Assembly (NCBI GenBank): GCA_964034945.1
Contig: OZ035960.1
Location: 13,215,957-13,279,956 of the forward strand
DNA: 64,000 nucleotides
Source of the DNA: Chrysopilus asiliformis
Lineage: Eukaryota > Arthropoda > Insecta > Diptera > Rhagionidae
Direction of reading: 5' to 3'
In this document: positions 35,201 to 41,570 of the stretch, in pieces
Numbering within the stretch: the first letter of the stretch is position 1
Layout of the letters: each line of letters starts with the position of its first letter
Notes under the pieces: model-generated
What the model was told of the DNA's origin: nothing
The model's database searches: none
The model's input: only the letters and a program-made list of their open reading frames with translations
Position numbers and translations under genes: made by a program

Positions 35201-36525
35201 AATTTTCAATTTTTGTAGTTGAAATTAACTATTTTGTAAAATTAACTATTTTAGGAATAGTGCCGATTGCCCATTATAAAATTGTTAGTTTTTTTTTTGA
35301 AATTCCAGCCAGAGCTTAGAGCAAGACCCTTTAATGCCGAAGGACAGCTCAGGATGGTCGGAAGGACAAAGGGAGATGTCGGTTTATGTAAAATTTACTG
35401 TTTATTTTGTTGTGTGCGTGCATTTGGGGTTTTTAGCTTCAATCATCATACTAATATATAAAAATGAGTTGGTGTCTGTCTGTCTGTTCCTCTTTCACGC
35501 AAAAACGGCTGAACCGATTGACTTGAAATTTGGCATGAGTGTCTGTGGTGTTTCTGGTTCCAACATAGGCATACGGAAAAGTAGCGCGAGGGGTGGGGGA
35601 GTAAGGGGAGGGGGTAAAGTAATCTTGAAAATTAGCTGTTCCTCTATATTACCCTTTCGCGGGGAAACTACCGAGCCGATTAGCCTGAAATTTAGCTCCA
35701 ACATAGACCACCAAAAAAAAATTGGAAAAAACTTAACCCGGCAACGACGGGTATGCAAGCTAGTATTTAAATAAAGTTTGATCAAGGCTGAAAATCTTAA
35801 TTTAATAGCAAAGAATGGAAAGAAATTTCCACGATCATCGAATTTAATGTGATAAATAAGTGCAAGGTTATCCACGTTTATTACGATTTCCGTATTTATG
35901 GCGTTTTAAAATGGAGCGTGTTTTAATTACCCCACGGATGACACATTTCACTTCTAAACTACACTTCTTTGATACGAAACTATGAGTCTCTAAATCTACT
36001 CACACTCCAAGGTAGCAAAATCATAAGAATTTCCAACAATTTGTACGCGGCATTTGAACAAAAAAAAACCTTATCCGTATTTCGCCATTCTTAACCGCTC
36101 TTGTACTTGAAAACTTATCTAATTAAACAAGTTCTTTAGAGTTCTGCTGAACCGGTGGATCTCGATGGGAACGAAAAAAACATCATAATTGGTCGCTTCC
36201 GTAAAATAATTTGAGAAAAAAAAATAGGAAAAATAGATGAAGCGATCTGCTATAAGAAGCTAATTCCAGTCTTGTTGACTTTTCAATATAAACTTTTCAA
36301 AAGACCTCCAACACATGTGAATTTTCCTCACAAACATTCTCGCCAATCACATTCAGAATAAATTTTTAAAATGGTTCATTTTTTTAGTGACCTACCTCCG
36401 TACATAACAAACAACGTGATCTTCAACATAATTAAGTTCGAATTGATGCCATGCCGCTGACAAAATTTACCAAATTTCGTCATTTCCGGTTTCTCGTTCG
36501 TATCCGTTGCGATTTCCTCCCCCAT
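13893..36525 (-). CDS. Mfsd6: MFSD6-like major facilitator superfamily transporter (11 coding exons)
   Basis: Coding exons in transcript order: 36396-36525, 24022-24144, 21449-21612, 20071-20359, 19588-20011, 19094-19524, 18009-18153, 16524-16675, 16156-16460, 15812-16036, 13893-14162. All introns are GT/AG, phases agree at every join, and the sum is 2658 bases (885 residues). Membrane segments 1-3 lie in exons 1-3, a large hydrophilic Cys-containing loop in exons 4-5, segments 4-12 in exons 6-9, and a cytoplasmic Ser/Thr/Pro-rich tail in exons 9-11. Family-typical stretches are SSLLPYLTIHMQSIGLT, GFLVDKFGKYKPVV, SAWWCFPFEAMEAL and GMAHFSLGRGSGS. The MFS_1_like/MFSD6 family are multipass membrane carriers with poorly defined substrates. 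Introns are packed with transposons. Family assignment is firm; the exact orthologue is less so. Confidence 0.85.
14163..15811. other. Intron 10 of the MFSD6-like gene
   Basis: AT-rich intron, mostly without recognisable content, apart from the small element at 15401-15495. Open stretches here have no family features. Confidence 0.5.
15401..15495. repeat. 95-bp TA-flanked MITE
   Basis: Ends CAGTGAAAGCTCCCT and AGGAAGCTTTCACTG are inverted repeats (one mismatch), and TA sits on both sides (15399-15400 and 15496-15497). CAGTG ends with a TA duplication suit a Tc1/mariner/pogo-type non-autonomous element. Confidence 0.65.
15812..16036 (-). CDS. Mfsd6: MFSD6-like exon 10 (cytoplasmic tail)
   Basis: A 225-base open exon, polar and Ser/Lys/Asn-rich (VDLLKSALEINHKTSNHS). 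The acceptor CATTGAG is weak but is the one that keeps phase 0; the donor GAA|GTAAGT is strong. A longer overlapping minus-strand frame here ends in a stop soon after the exon starts and is not used. Confidence 0.7.
16156..16460 (-). CDS. Mfsd6: MFSD6-like exon 9 (segments 11-12 and start of tail)
   Basis: Acceptor TTTTGCAG; reads GRGSGSFCGGLLIGHVG, then MGLLAVVGGIAYGILHLVWL (last segments) and an acidic cytoplasmic stretch (DDKDEDENGETDK). Donor CGA|GTGGGT, phase 0. Confidence 0.87.
16524..16675 (-). CDS. Mfsd6: MFSD6-like exon 8 (segments 9-10)
   Basis: Acceptor ATTGCAG; reads SAWWCFPFEAMEALSCHLMW, one of the most family-typical stretches, and ends GVLGMAHFSLG. Donor TTAG|GTAAAC, phase 1. 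The intron before it contains the 1-kb palindrome. Confidence 0.88.
16925..17904. repeat. ~980-bp palindrome: two head-to-head copies of a 480-bp inverted-repeat element
   Basis: Copy 1 (16925-17404) and copy 2 (17424-17904) are reverse complements over about 480 bp with few mismatches, separated by about 19 bp. Each copy itself ends in inverted repeats (AAGGAGCCGCTCCATTACCA at one end, its reverse complement at the other), so each is a complete non-autonomous element. Each carries the same short open stretch, with no recognised domain. The pair lies in intron 7 of the transporter and could form a very long hairpin in the transcript. Confidence 0.85.
18009..18153 (-). CDS. Mfsd6: MFSD6-like exon 7 (segments 8-9)
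   Basis: Acceptor TTTACAG; reads ITITVGTVSSIPFLYG, then VFGHVNLIIIAFF and GRLVGYSFIE. Donor GA|GTAAGT, phase 2. A dispersed repeat of family A lies between it and exon 6. Confidence 0.85.
18228..19073 (+). repeat. Dispersed repeat family A, copy 1
   Basis: Starts TTTATACCCGTATGGTGAAA and ends near GTTATGTTTTTA. It holds an internal inverted pair, ACCCGTATGGTGA (18233-18245) and TCACCATACGGGT (19014-19026), an expanded GTCTGTCC array, and the phrase TGGCGCGGATTGCGGGCGCA. A second copy, same orientation and same phrase order, lies at 55422-56022. Non-coding. Similar layouts (TATACCC, a GTCTGTCC array, then a conserved body) are common in fly repeats, but the family is not named here. Confidence 0.75.
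18360..18670. repeat. GTCTGTCC octamer array
   Basis: About 38 tandem units of GTCTGTCC with a few substitutions. All frames are open because the unit lacks stops, which produces spurious Ser/Val/Cys/Pro-repeat reading frames. It is an expansion inside repeat A; the other copy has only about 9-10 units. Confidence 0.9.
19094..19524 (-). CDS. Mfsd6: MFSD6-like exon 6 (segments 4-7)
   Basis: The acceptor is TTTTGAG (phase 2 fits FLATTMLSAG); the nearer TTTTTAG would break the frame. It contains VTIMDPIALTMIEKYG, then FGRERLFSSIGMAIFSPITG, and LFALGNFWGFIESFLFLYL. Donor CTGG|GTGAGT, phase 1. Confidence 0.88.
19588..20011 (-). CDS. Mfsd6: MFSD6-like exon 5 (extracellular loop to segment 4)
   Basis: Acceptor AATGCAG; continues the loop, with NQT, NVT and NMS sequons and several Cys, and ends in the hydrophobic TIFWIYFLLR that begins segment 4. 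Donor CG|GTAAGT, phase 2. Confidence 0.85.
20071..20359 (-). CDS. Mfsd6: MFSD6-like exon 4 (extracellular loop)
   Basis: Acceptor TTTTTAG; hydrophilic, with cysteines (WWSPCPSRECPEEEE, then IDQCIDHC) and a Thr/Ser/Pro stretch. It starts the long loop between membrane segments 3 and 4 that is typical of MFSD6-type carriers. Donor AACG|GTGGGT, phase 1. Confidence 0.82.
20443..21290 (+). repeat. Dispersed repeat family B, copy 2
   Basis: Opens with a CTGTCTGTCGGT array (about 20453-20745) followed by TACGTATCTTAAATAACT and the same succession of phrases as 12219-13075, ending near GTGGTGATCACAACTGAT. Located in intron 3 of the transporter. Confidence 0.65.
21449..21612 (-). CDS. Mfsd6: MFSD6-like exon 3
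   Basis: Acceptor TTTTTAG; begins GFLVDKFGKYKPVV, the MFS loop between segments 2 and 3 with its basic/Gly signature, then segment 3 (VMSLLLNAIFHHSLLF). Donor GAG|GTACAT, phase 0. Confidence 0.85.
21613..24021. other. Intron 2 of the MFSD6-like gene
   Basis: Contains a poly-A run near 21958-21993, the inverted-repeat element at 22838-23185 and AT-rich sequence. No exon was recognised. Confidence 0.5.
22838..23185. repeat. Imperfect inverted-repeat element with TTAA at both ends
   Basis: The left end TTAATGGCCGGTTGATATTA continues with GGCTGGTT; the right end, reverse-complemented, reads TTAATGTCCGGTGGACACTA then GGCTGGTT. CAGCTGCT follows in both. About 348 bp, non-coding. Confidence 0.65.
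24022..24144 (-). CDS. Mfsd6: MFSD6-like exon 2
   Basis: Acceptor ATTCCAG; codes for SSLLPYLTIHMQSIGLTVEE through FTTFLSPPIT (segments 1-2, the MFS-typical first loop). Donor ACAG|GTAAGC, phase 1. Confidence 0.85.
24980..25409. repeat. Inverted-repeat element with CGAACGCAAC words
   Basis: The left end CTGGAGACCAATGAACGCAA and the right end TTGCGTTCATTGAGCTCCAG are imperfect inverted repeats. Subterminal copies of GAACGCAACGC (left) and GTGCGTTCACTGCGTTCAC (right) add to the symmetry. Non-coding. Confidence 0.65.
26100..26420 (+). repeat. Dispersed repeat family C fragment
   Basis: Contains TCCGTTAACCGGAAATAACA and GGCTTTTTAAAAA, then TCAGTAGTCTTGTGTATGAC and TACCGTTATTT. The first phrases recur in reverse orientation near 45290-45350; the later ones recur near 60185-60280. 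Only pieces are shared, so the element limits are unknown. Confidence 0.5.
26583..26729. repeat. Two adjacent perfect hairpins
   Basis: Hairpin 1: 26583-26616 is the exact reverse complement of 26631-26664 (34-bp stem, 14-nt loop). Hairpin 2: 26673-26696 pairs with 26706-26729 (24-bp stem, 9-nt loop). CTCTCCGT occurs both in stem 1 and just before hairpin 2. They may be a tiny foldback element or a small-RNA-type precursor; nothing in the sequence decides. Confidence 0.8.
28440..29214 (+). pseudogene. LINE (non-LTR retrotransposon) C-terminal fragment, copy 1, interrupted
   Basis: Reads LQLYRTLILLVMYSSETW, then FERKLLKRIFGPIHEGG, VVKHIRLKRLRWAGNVTRMS and, past the insertion, TTRRRGRPNLR. This is the conserved region after the reverse transcriptase of insect non-LTR elements (the SETW...LRRIFGP...LRWLGHV...GRP pattern). 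The N-terminal nuclease and RT core are missing. It is broken at TTAA 28744-28747 by the insertion 28748-29043 and resumes after it. The 3' end runs into a (GA)n tract (29215-29293) as in copy 2 at 41571, suggesting the element's own 3' tail. Confidence 0.75.
28748..29043. mobile_element. TTAA-flanked element with palindromic left part
   Basis: Flanked by TTAA at 28744-28747 and 29044-29047. Ends CCCTTTCAG and CTGAAAGGG are inverted repeats. The left 111 bp (28748-28858) is itself a palindrome with arms of about 40 bp containing TGTACACTATAGTGTACA, and is bounded on its right by another TTAA (28859-28862). TTAA targeting and CCC-type ends fit a piggyBac-like non-autonomous element. Confidence 0.7.
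29215..29293. repeat. (GA)n simple repeat
   Basis: An almost pure GA/GAAA tract at the 3' end of the LINE fragment. Confidence 0.9.
29806..30662 (-). repeat. Penelope 3' pseudo-LTR copy
   Basis: Matches 32790-33646 at a constant offset of 2984. Holds the GIY-YIG coding end, the 3' UTR and a hammerhead-like motif. Confidence 0.88.
29904..29948 (-). ncRNA. Hammerhead-ribozyme-like motif, copy 1
   Basis: On the minus strand: GGCCT, then the core CTGAAGA (fits CUGANGA), a stem GGAGCC-type arm (GAGCC) with loop AAAACAA and partner GGCTC, then GAAAC, then GTT and AGGCT. GGCCT and AGGCT can pair as stem I; GAGCC/GGCTC is stem II; GAAA is the second core box. Stem III is nearly absent, and the self-complementary AACGTT could instead pair between two molecules. 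Penelope-like elements are known to carry hammerhead motifs with very short stem III. Activity is untested. Confidence 0.6.
30237..32759 (-). CDS. Penelope-like reverse transcriptase with GIY-YIG endonuclease
   Basis: 840 codons from ATG 32759-32757 to the stop at 30237-30239; the frame is open further upstream without another ATG, so the start is provisional. The RT domain has GVPMGSPISPVIADVV and the catalytic YVDD at about residues 511-514. A C-terminal GIY-YIG nuclease begins near IYKIPCKG and NYVGQTGQFLEKRLIGHKSS (about 715-760) with a His-rich part and a conserved Glu/His region (VVEHYLEVGH). RT plus GIY-YIG in this order defines canonical Penelope-like proteins, which copy RNA into nicked nuclear DNA. 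No internal stop or frameshift, so possibly functional. Confidence 0.92.
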   Translation of the reverse strand: MSFFEKINKHHGATKTKLLKDYAKQIMITSKLKTSRDFLLKCRAHTLIPNFISNSTSNINKIICNDGKYSNKFNNVMSNFHAKILNITINNIIHNTQRSEEVLYRLQEEILDEFPFEISDTFLQTQKIVYDKNITKCTIKHKNKFDNLYFKLLNDLNFITDEKSFNNLTDLDIPKDVMWLLSLGPKFAFAPDNRNLPVFNIIADVEEILRTLDNHKDRDIARAKISNIVLNKKNSQSAKKTVNQVLKTIFNNTQIFLKNHKDIIVTCSDKGKSTVIMKKTDYFEKVELLTSDRNTYIEIKKDPTAKLQCINNKFARQLLNDGLINIYEKNQMTKFNTTAPRLYALPKIHKVDVPMRPIVSTVNTPTSFLSKKLTFILQNLLTNDPYNIKNSMDFKQRLSTISLGPNEMMVSFDIVSLFTNIPADLAIQIVSQKWDKISGMTNFDKTRFIDFLKFCIIDNNYFLFNNKFYKQKFGVPMGSPISPVIADVVTQHILVETMKKLTFVPKLFVKYVDDIFAIIPTDKVDYTLRTLNSFNPRIQFTVELEKNSTLPFLNMLCIKEVDGNIITNWYKKDITSDRILNFHSHHPYSQKLNTAVQFIKQILNLSDSKFHNANIRHIKVVLFKNNYPHNFIKKALAIASHNMNNIIPPNISPVIDQYYRSITYVNGITEQITRVIKKYTNNTMLAYNNKFTLRNIFTKLKDPISKQKRSNIIYKIPCKGNEGTGEPCSLNYVGQTGQFLEKRLIGHKSSLKRARDNPHHTAVVEHYLEVGHTPDFDNTEIIDTQSNYNKRLTTEALHIYTQNTYNKKRDTEDMNAIYCALVEDFQINTRKRKRREIDIT
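32888..32932 (-). ncRNA. Hammerhead-ribozyme-like motif, copy 2
   Basis: The same motif, 2984 bases away, in the upstream pseudo-LTR. Two copies in one transcript would bracket the full ORF, so cleavage could release a unit-length RNA. Confidence 0.6.
33221..33646 (-). pseudogene. Partial second copy of the Penelope ORF in the upstream pseudo-LTR
   Basis: Encodes only the GIY-YIG end of the protein, identical in sequence by eye to the end of the full ORF. It starts abruptly at the pseudo-LTR boundary where an inverted 57-bp piece is attached, so it has no start of its own. It is part of the element's structure and not an independent gene. Confidence 0.85.
33751..33863. repeat. 21-bp tandem array (TTTCACACAAAATGTGTGCGA)
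   Basis: About five consecutive copies with few changes, part of the host element's TGTGATTTCACAC-type words. The unit is itself nearly palindromic (CACACAAAATGTGTG). Confidence 0.75.
34834..35765. repeat. Inverted pair of a dispersed element (family D)
   Basis: The left copy (about 34834-35150) begins ACTAGCTTGCATACCCATCG and runs to ACAGACAGACACATTAGTAT; the right copy (about 35450-35765) is its reverse complement, ending CGGGTATGCAAGCTAGT. Both contain GCGAAAGAGTA-like, CCCTTACTCCCCC-like and GAACCGATTGACTTGAAATT-type phrases, the last widely seen in arthropod transposon tails. A third copy lies at 38510-38860. Confidence 0.7.
36396..36525 (-). CDS. Mfsd6: MFSD6-like exon 1 (start codon)
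   Basis: ATG at 36525-36523, then a hydrophilic N-terminus (MGEEIATDTNEKPEM) and the start of membrane segment 1 (NLIMLKITLFVMYG). The donor is GGAG|GTAGGT, phase 1. The next 12 kb of intron holds the Penelope element. A non-coding leader exon upstream is possible but not seen. Confidence 0.85.
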
Positions 36526-38509
36526 TTTGAATACACTGAGCTAACGAAAAACTTAACACTAATTAAACCGAATTAATTTATTCAGTTTTTAACTGATTTT
36601 GATCTTTTTTTAAAGTGTAATACGTTCACAAAACCTTGGAAGTGTGATTTCAAACCGTTTTTTTCAACCCGTTTTTCTTTTTCAAATCGTTTTTTACACT
36701 TTGTGTCTCAGTGGTAATTTTTTTTTTCGTACGAATTTTTCACGGTATTATCTTTAACTCAAATGCAAATATAAATTATGAAAAACGTTCAAACACAAAT
36801 TTTCAATGGCAAATTTTGATAAAAGAATTAGAAGCGGTTTGAAATGGAGGCAAAATCTACTTTTCAAATTGGAATACCAAGCACTTGAAATTAAACGTCG
36901 TTTTTCTTATTAAAAGCAATTTATCAATAAAATCCTATTTAAAGAATATGAAAGAAAAATATATAGAAATGTATAAACCAAGAATAAACGTTATGTTATA
37001 TCGCGCTAACACCACTTGATTCAAAGGCGAGCCATCTTTTATTTGAGATTTATTTTATTAGCATAATTTTTTATCATCTTTTAACTGTGGATTTTTTTTA
37101 CATTAATCGAAAAGTTCACATTCCCACCGTTAAAAAACCCACAGCCGCAACATTAAATCGATTGCGTCGCTTCTAAGTTAAATTGCATTTAAAAAAAAAC
37201 TATTAATCACTAATGAGCACTTGATCTTAATCGATGCAACTAAATTGTTATATAAAAGAACTTCCAATTTTATTATAAAAATCGAGAATAAAAATTGAAC
37301 TCCTGATTTGGTACACTATTCAGTTCTGAATAATCCAGTTTTTAAAATCCTTTTTGGGGGAAAAAAATGTTGTAAGAAAATTCACAGATTTTCTTCAACT
37401 GCACTCAATTTCCATTAATTCAATTAAATTTTTGTAGTTTGATTAAATTGGATTTGTTTCGCTAAACCACTCGGCTCACTCGGTGTCTCAGAAGACACTA
37501 AAAGATCTACACTCCGCTCCAAATTATTTATTAAACTTAGTCTCCTTGCTGGCAAATGTCTCCCAAGATCACGTTCCATTACTACCCCTGATGGCTCTCA
37601 TATATGTACTTCATCCCTCAAACTTAAGTCACTAATAGTGGATGTGTTCATTTCTATGAAGAAATCAACAAAGTATTAAAAAAAACTATACAGAGATCTA
37701 ATCTGATATTCATATGTGGGTACTTCGAAAAATCCATCGCCATGACGTTGCTGTTGACGGGCTGCAATGCCTTACAAATGTTGTAATTCTCAGCAGTTGT
37801 CAAGTGACAATACCTTTCAAATATCCAAAGTACAAATTTTTCCCCATCTCGCCGTGAAAAATATTCATGCCTATTCGGGAATCCGAAGTTGCGTTAAGTT
37901 TGTTCGATTTCCCTTCAATTTATATTCTTGAATCAGCTGTGTTTCACTTCTGTTCGATTGTGAATGATCTAGTCACGGTTTGAGGGCAAAATTACGAATT
38001 AAATGGACTGAGTTTGGTTTTATGTTTTAACTTCGGATTCCAGAATAGCCATGATTTTCCGGCTCCCAGCTACCTGCAAGCTGTAAAAATCCCAATACTG
38101 GATACAAAAACTCCCCTTTTTTTAAAAAACCCAACGAAATTCTAAAATTCGCAGTAATGGAACCGAAAATAACAAAAAATCACAATGCAAATAAATATTT
38201 TCCTAGAAATGCCCCGTATGTGGAAATTGTTGCAGGAGAAGAATAGTTCCAATGCTGTGTCCGTTTTGACATCTTGGTTAGATACAGTTAACCTCGAATT
38301 GACTCGAAAAGCGCCGCCTTGCTATTGCGATCATAATTATGTAGAACTAGAATTTGGACCCGGCTTCGCCCCGCCCGGCTAAAAGCGTGAACAGAAAAAA
38401 AAACTTAGGAAAACTAAATTCAGTTGGTTAAAAATTAGGTAGCCTGCATGCTGTCCGTTAGTTTTTTTCTCTTCGGAAAATGATTAACAAACTAACAAAA
38501 AATTCCAGC

Positions 38510-38860
38510 ACTTGCATTCGGTATTACTTTACCCCCCTCCTCTTACTCCCCCACCTCTCGGGCTACATTTTATTGGGTCTGTGTTAGGGCTGGACCCCCG
38601 ACGAACATCTACGCCAAATTTCAGGCCAATCGGTTCAGTAGTTTCCCCGCGAAAGAGTAACATAGCGCAAAAACTAAGTTTCGAAATCACTTTACCACCT
38701 CCTCTTACTCCCCCCACCCCTCGCGCTACTTTTCCGTATGCCTATGTTGGAACCAGAATTACCACAGACACTCGTGCCAAATTTCAAGTCAATCGGTTCA
38801 GCCGTTTTTGCGTGAAAGAGGAACAGACAGACAGACAGGCACCAACTCATTTTTAGTATG
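38510..38860 (+). repeat. Dispersed family D, third copy
   Basis: Shares TTTCCCCGCGAAAGAGTA, CCCCTCGCGCTACTTTTCCG, TTCAAGTCAATCGGTTCAGC and GTGAAAGAGGAACAGACAGA with 34834-35150. It ends CACCAACTCATTTTTAGTAT, the reverse complement of the start of the 35450 copy. Confidence 0.7.
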
Positions 38861-38873
38861 ATTGAAGTAAAGT

Positions 38874-39264
38874 TAGGGTGACCAAATTTGTTGTTGGGTG
38901 ACAGATGATGGCAGGAGGAGGGGGTGAGGGAGGGTTGATGGAGGAATATGGAGAAAGGGGTTGACTGAGTAGGAGGTAGCGGTTGACTGGGGAGGAAAAA
39001 TAAATTTACTCAACAACAAAAGGACTAAACAACAAGGCAACGCGGTGGCCGGGGAAAATACTGTATCTTACGCTTCTACATTCTTTTCTAGGAAAAGTAA
39101 ACTTTTGTTTCTGCAGGCAGCACAAACTGCACGGCAGGGAAAAAATTGTAGGTTTCAAAGCTAATTCGAAAAATCCGGGAACAAAAATTAGGTTCCCTTA
39201 ACGCCAGAATAACATCCCTAAATTCGGGACTATCCCGGCTAATCCGGGAAATATGACCACCCTA
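38874..39264. mobile_element. hAT-like non-autonomous element with degenerate 8-bp duplication
   Basis: Ends TAGGGTGACCA and TGACCACCCTA are inverted repeats. The flanks AGTAAAGT (38866-38873) and GCTAAAGT (39265-39272) agree at 6 of 8 positions, suggesting an old 8-bp duplication. The interior includes AATTCGGGACTATCCCGGCT-like words but no ORF. Confidence 0.55.
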
Positions 39265-40099
39265 GCTAAAGTTGCAATGAAACACGTAAATACCAGTTTC
39301 ACAGCGTGCAACAAAATCTTTTACATGCTTACCATCGCGGTGCACCCCTGCACTTAGAAAATTTCCGATGAGACCTGCGGTTAGGACCGGCCCTGAAGCC
39401 CTGAATAACTTTTTATCTGTTTTTTAACCACTGGATATCTTAAAGAAAAAGAAATCAAAGAGAAACATAAATGGGTAAAAGAATATGCGCCGCAGGTGAA
39501 AGTCTTCAAACTGACAACAGCTCTTTGGTATAGAAATTTTCTATCATCCCCATTCGCCGTTGAACTTTCTTGCAACACTGGATTTTCTTTGCTAAATCCC
39601 GGAACTCTCCGAACGACCCTCATAGCATATGTGTTTAATTTCTGTCCGACTGGGATGATCTTCTTCTGTTAATCTACTTATCTCTGATAAGAAAGATGAA
39701 AATATTACTCACTTATGCCAGCTTGAAAAATTCATTTTACAAAAGATAATTTCGTACGTTGTCTAACGGTTCTTGAGTGTATGTACGTGGCACGTTATTT
39801 AATAAGGGAAGGATTTATAATAAAAAAAATTTTGTTGTTGAAAAAGATTTGACATCGGCAAATATTAACACTTCTCTAGTTGATAATAACTACAGTGTGA
39901 CCTCGATAAACGCAACCCTCGAAGAACGCAACTCCTCGGTTAACGCAACACCTAAAAATTTGCACTGTTGACTCTGTAAACGCAACTTTCAGAAATGATT
40001 GACTCGATTAACGCAACTTTTTTATAATCTGATACTGTTTCAGCCAAAAAAAAGATAAAAAATAGTTACAGGAAATCTTTTATTGACTTTATTTATTAA

Positions 40100-40712
40100 C
40101 CCTCATACTGTCCTCGGGTCATTTCTGACCCAAACTCGATTTTAATTAAAAGTGTTTTCTCAACTACATGAAACATGTTTGTATGGTGTAAACCCAGTGA
40201 ACAAATTTCTTTTGAATACCGAAAACAATAATCTTTTTGTTCATATTTTAATCCATTGAAGAGCACTGATAATTGTGACGGGTGTAGTCTTCATGGGTCA
40301 TAAATGACCTTAGTGTAAAAAAGCATGGATTGCTGCCGATAGTTCTTCAAATTTTTGTTTGAATTTTCAAATTTATTTAGGAAATTCCAGCAACGATTTC
40401 CAAATCCGGAAAAAGAACAGCCAGTGAGCGAAAGCGCTGTGATTTGTGTCCATCAAAAAAAGAGAAAAAAACTTTCACGTGTTGTAAACAAAATGTTTGC
40501 CCAGAACACCGTACAACAGCTTATTACTGCCTGAAACATTCTAATTAATTTTTATTTCTCTATAGCGCAAAAACTTTTTGTAGTTCCACTCAAAGTGTAA
40601 TAAAAAATCAATTTATTTAAGAGAAAACCTATTTTTATGTGAAAATATGTAGAGGGTCATTCTTGACCCACGAAGACATCATACGTTATTTTTCTTAAGG
40701 ACAGTATGGGGG
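40100..40712. mobile_element. piggyBac-like remnant nested in the pogo-like element
   Basis: Flanked by TTAA (40096-40099 and 40713-40716). The left end CCCTCATACTGTCCTCGGGT and right end (reverse complement CCCCCATACTGTCCTTAAG) share a 15-bp inverted repeat with one mismatch. Subterminal GGGTCATTTCTGACCC and GGGTCATTCTTGACCC are near-palindromes, with a third related copy near 40290. Contains the transposase tail described below. Confidence 0.8.
40381..40548 (+). pseudogene. piggyBac transposase C-terminal cysteine-rich domain
   Basis: An open stretch of 55 codons ending at TAA 40546-40548 reads EIPATISKSGKRTASERKRC, then DLCPSKKEKKTFTCC and VCPEHRTTAYYC. The CxxC...CC...CxxH...C pattern is the RING-like C-terminal zinc domain of piggyBac-family transposases, which binds the element ends. 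The catalytic Asp domain is absent from the 613-bp element. A TTTATTTAG acceptor-like sequence directly precedes it, so it could in principle be used as an exon. Confidence 0.75.
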
Positions 40713-41570
40713 TTAAAGAAGTTGCTATCACAAAATGCAACAAAAAACAAACAAAAATATCGGGATTTTTTACCAAAAACTAATTGTAAAAAAATCATAC
40801 TTAAGTTTTGTTTATAAAAATTTTAATGAAATAAAACTTTTGTTCAGTTATAGAATGTTGTTTAATGGCTTTTGTTTCTTTTTTTGAAACATATCGGTAC
40901 TGACTCGGTTAACGCAACACGCTCTGGCCACTATAGTTGCAATTATCGAGGTCACACTGTATACTGAAATATTCGTACTCGTGTTTTTAGCAACATGGAG
41001 AAGATTTCCATCAGAGATTTCTTCAAACGAAACTTGGAAAATTTTCAGGAAAATACTTGTTACGAAATATTAAATTCATTTTCCAAAATTATTGCGACGA
41101 TATTTTCAATTGAATTTCTTATTTTTAACTAAAAAAGCTTAGATTTGGCGACTAACGTCTTCCATTATTTCACCCTTAAAATACAAAAAAAAAATATTAC
41201 TTCATCAAAATATAAAAATTTCTATTGAAATTCAAACCCAGTAAAAAAAATGGGAAAAGCTACAATTGCCAGGGGCCAATCGTCAAATACTCTATATGAT
41301 GACAGACAAAATTTTTATTAAAAAAACCCCATTCGTATAAGAGAGGAGGAAAGGAGTGGTCCGATTGTATTTTGATGTATGGAACGGTTATGTAAAATGG
41401 TATTCTAAACAGATTTTACCTTTATAAATTTTTCAATATGACAAGCCGTTTTCGAGGAAATTGCTAAAAACTGTTTCGTTTGTTTGGGGGAGGGAAAAGG
41501 AGTGGTCCGATTGGATTTTGGTGTATGAATGACATTTAAGAGAAACGTAACTATACAAAACTTCAAGTCT

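Larger units (their letters stand above)
36526..39892. other. Intergenic region between the divergent MFSD6-like and bunched genes, proximal part
   Basis: 36526-38500 is AT-rich with no recognised gene; it should hold the transporter promoter, but no clear TATA/Inr pair stands out. 38510-38860 is a third copy of family D and 38874-39264 is a hAT-like element. Confidence 0.45.
39893..40959. mobile_element. pogo/Tigger-like (Tc1/mariner) element with TA duplication
   Basis: The left end CAGTGTGACCTCGATAAACG and right end (reverse complement CAGTGTGACCTCGATAATTG) are inverted repeats flanked by TA (39891-39892 and 40960-40961). CAGTG...CCTCGAT ends are characteristic of pogo/Tigger-like elements. 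Subterminal GTTAACGCAAC words repeat. No pogo transposase remains; the centre is taken up by the piggyBac-like insertion. Confidence 0.78.
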
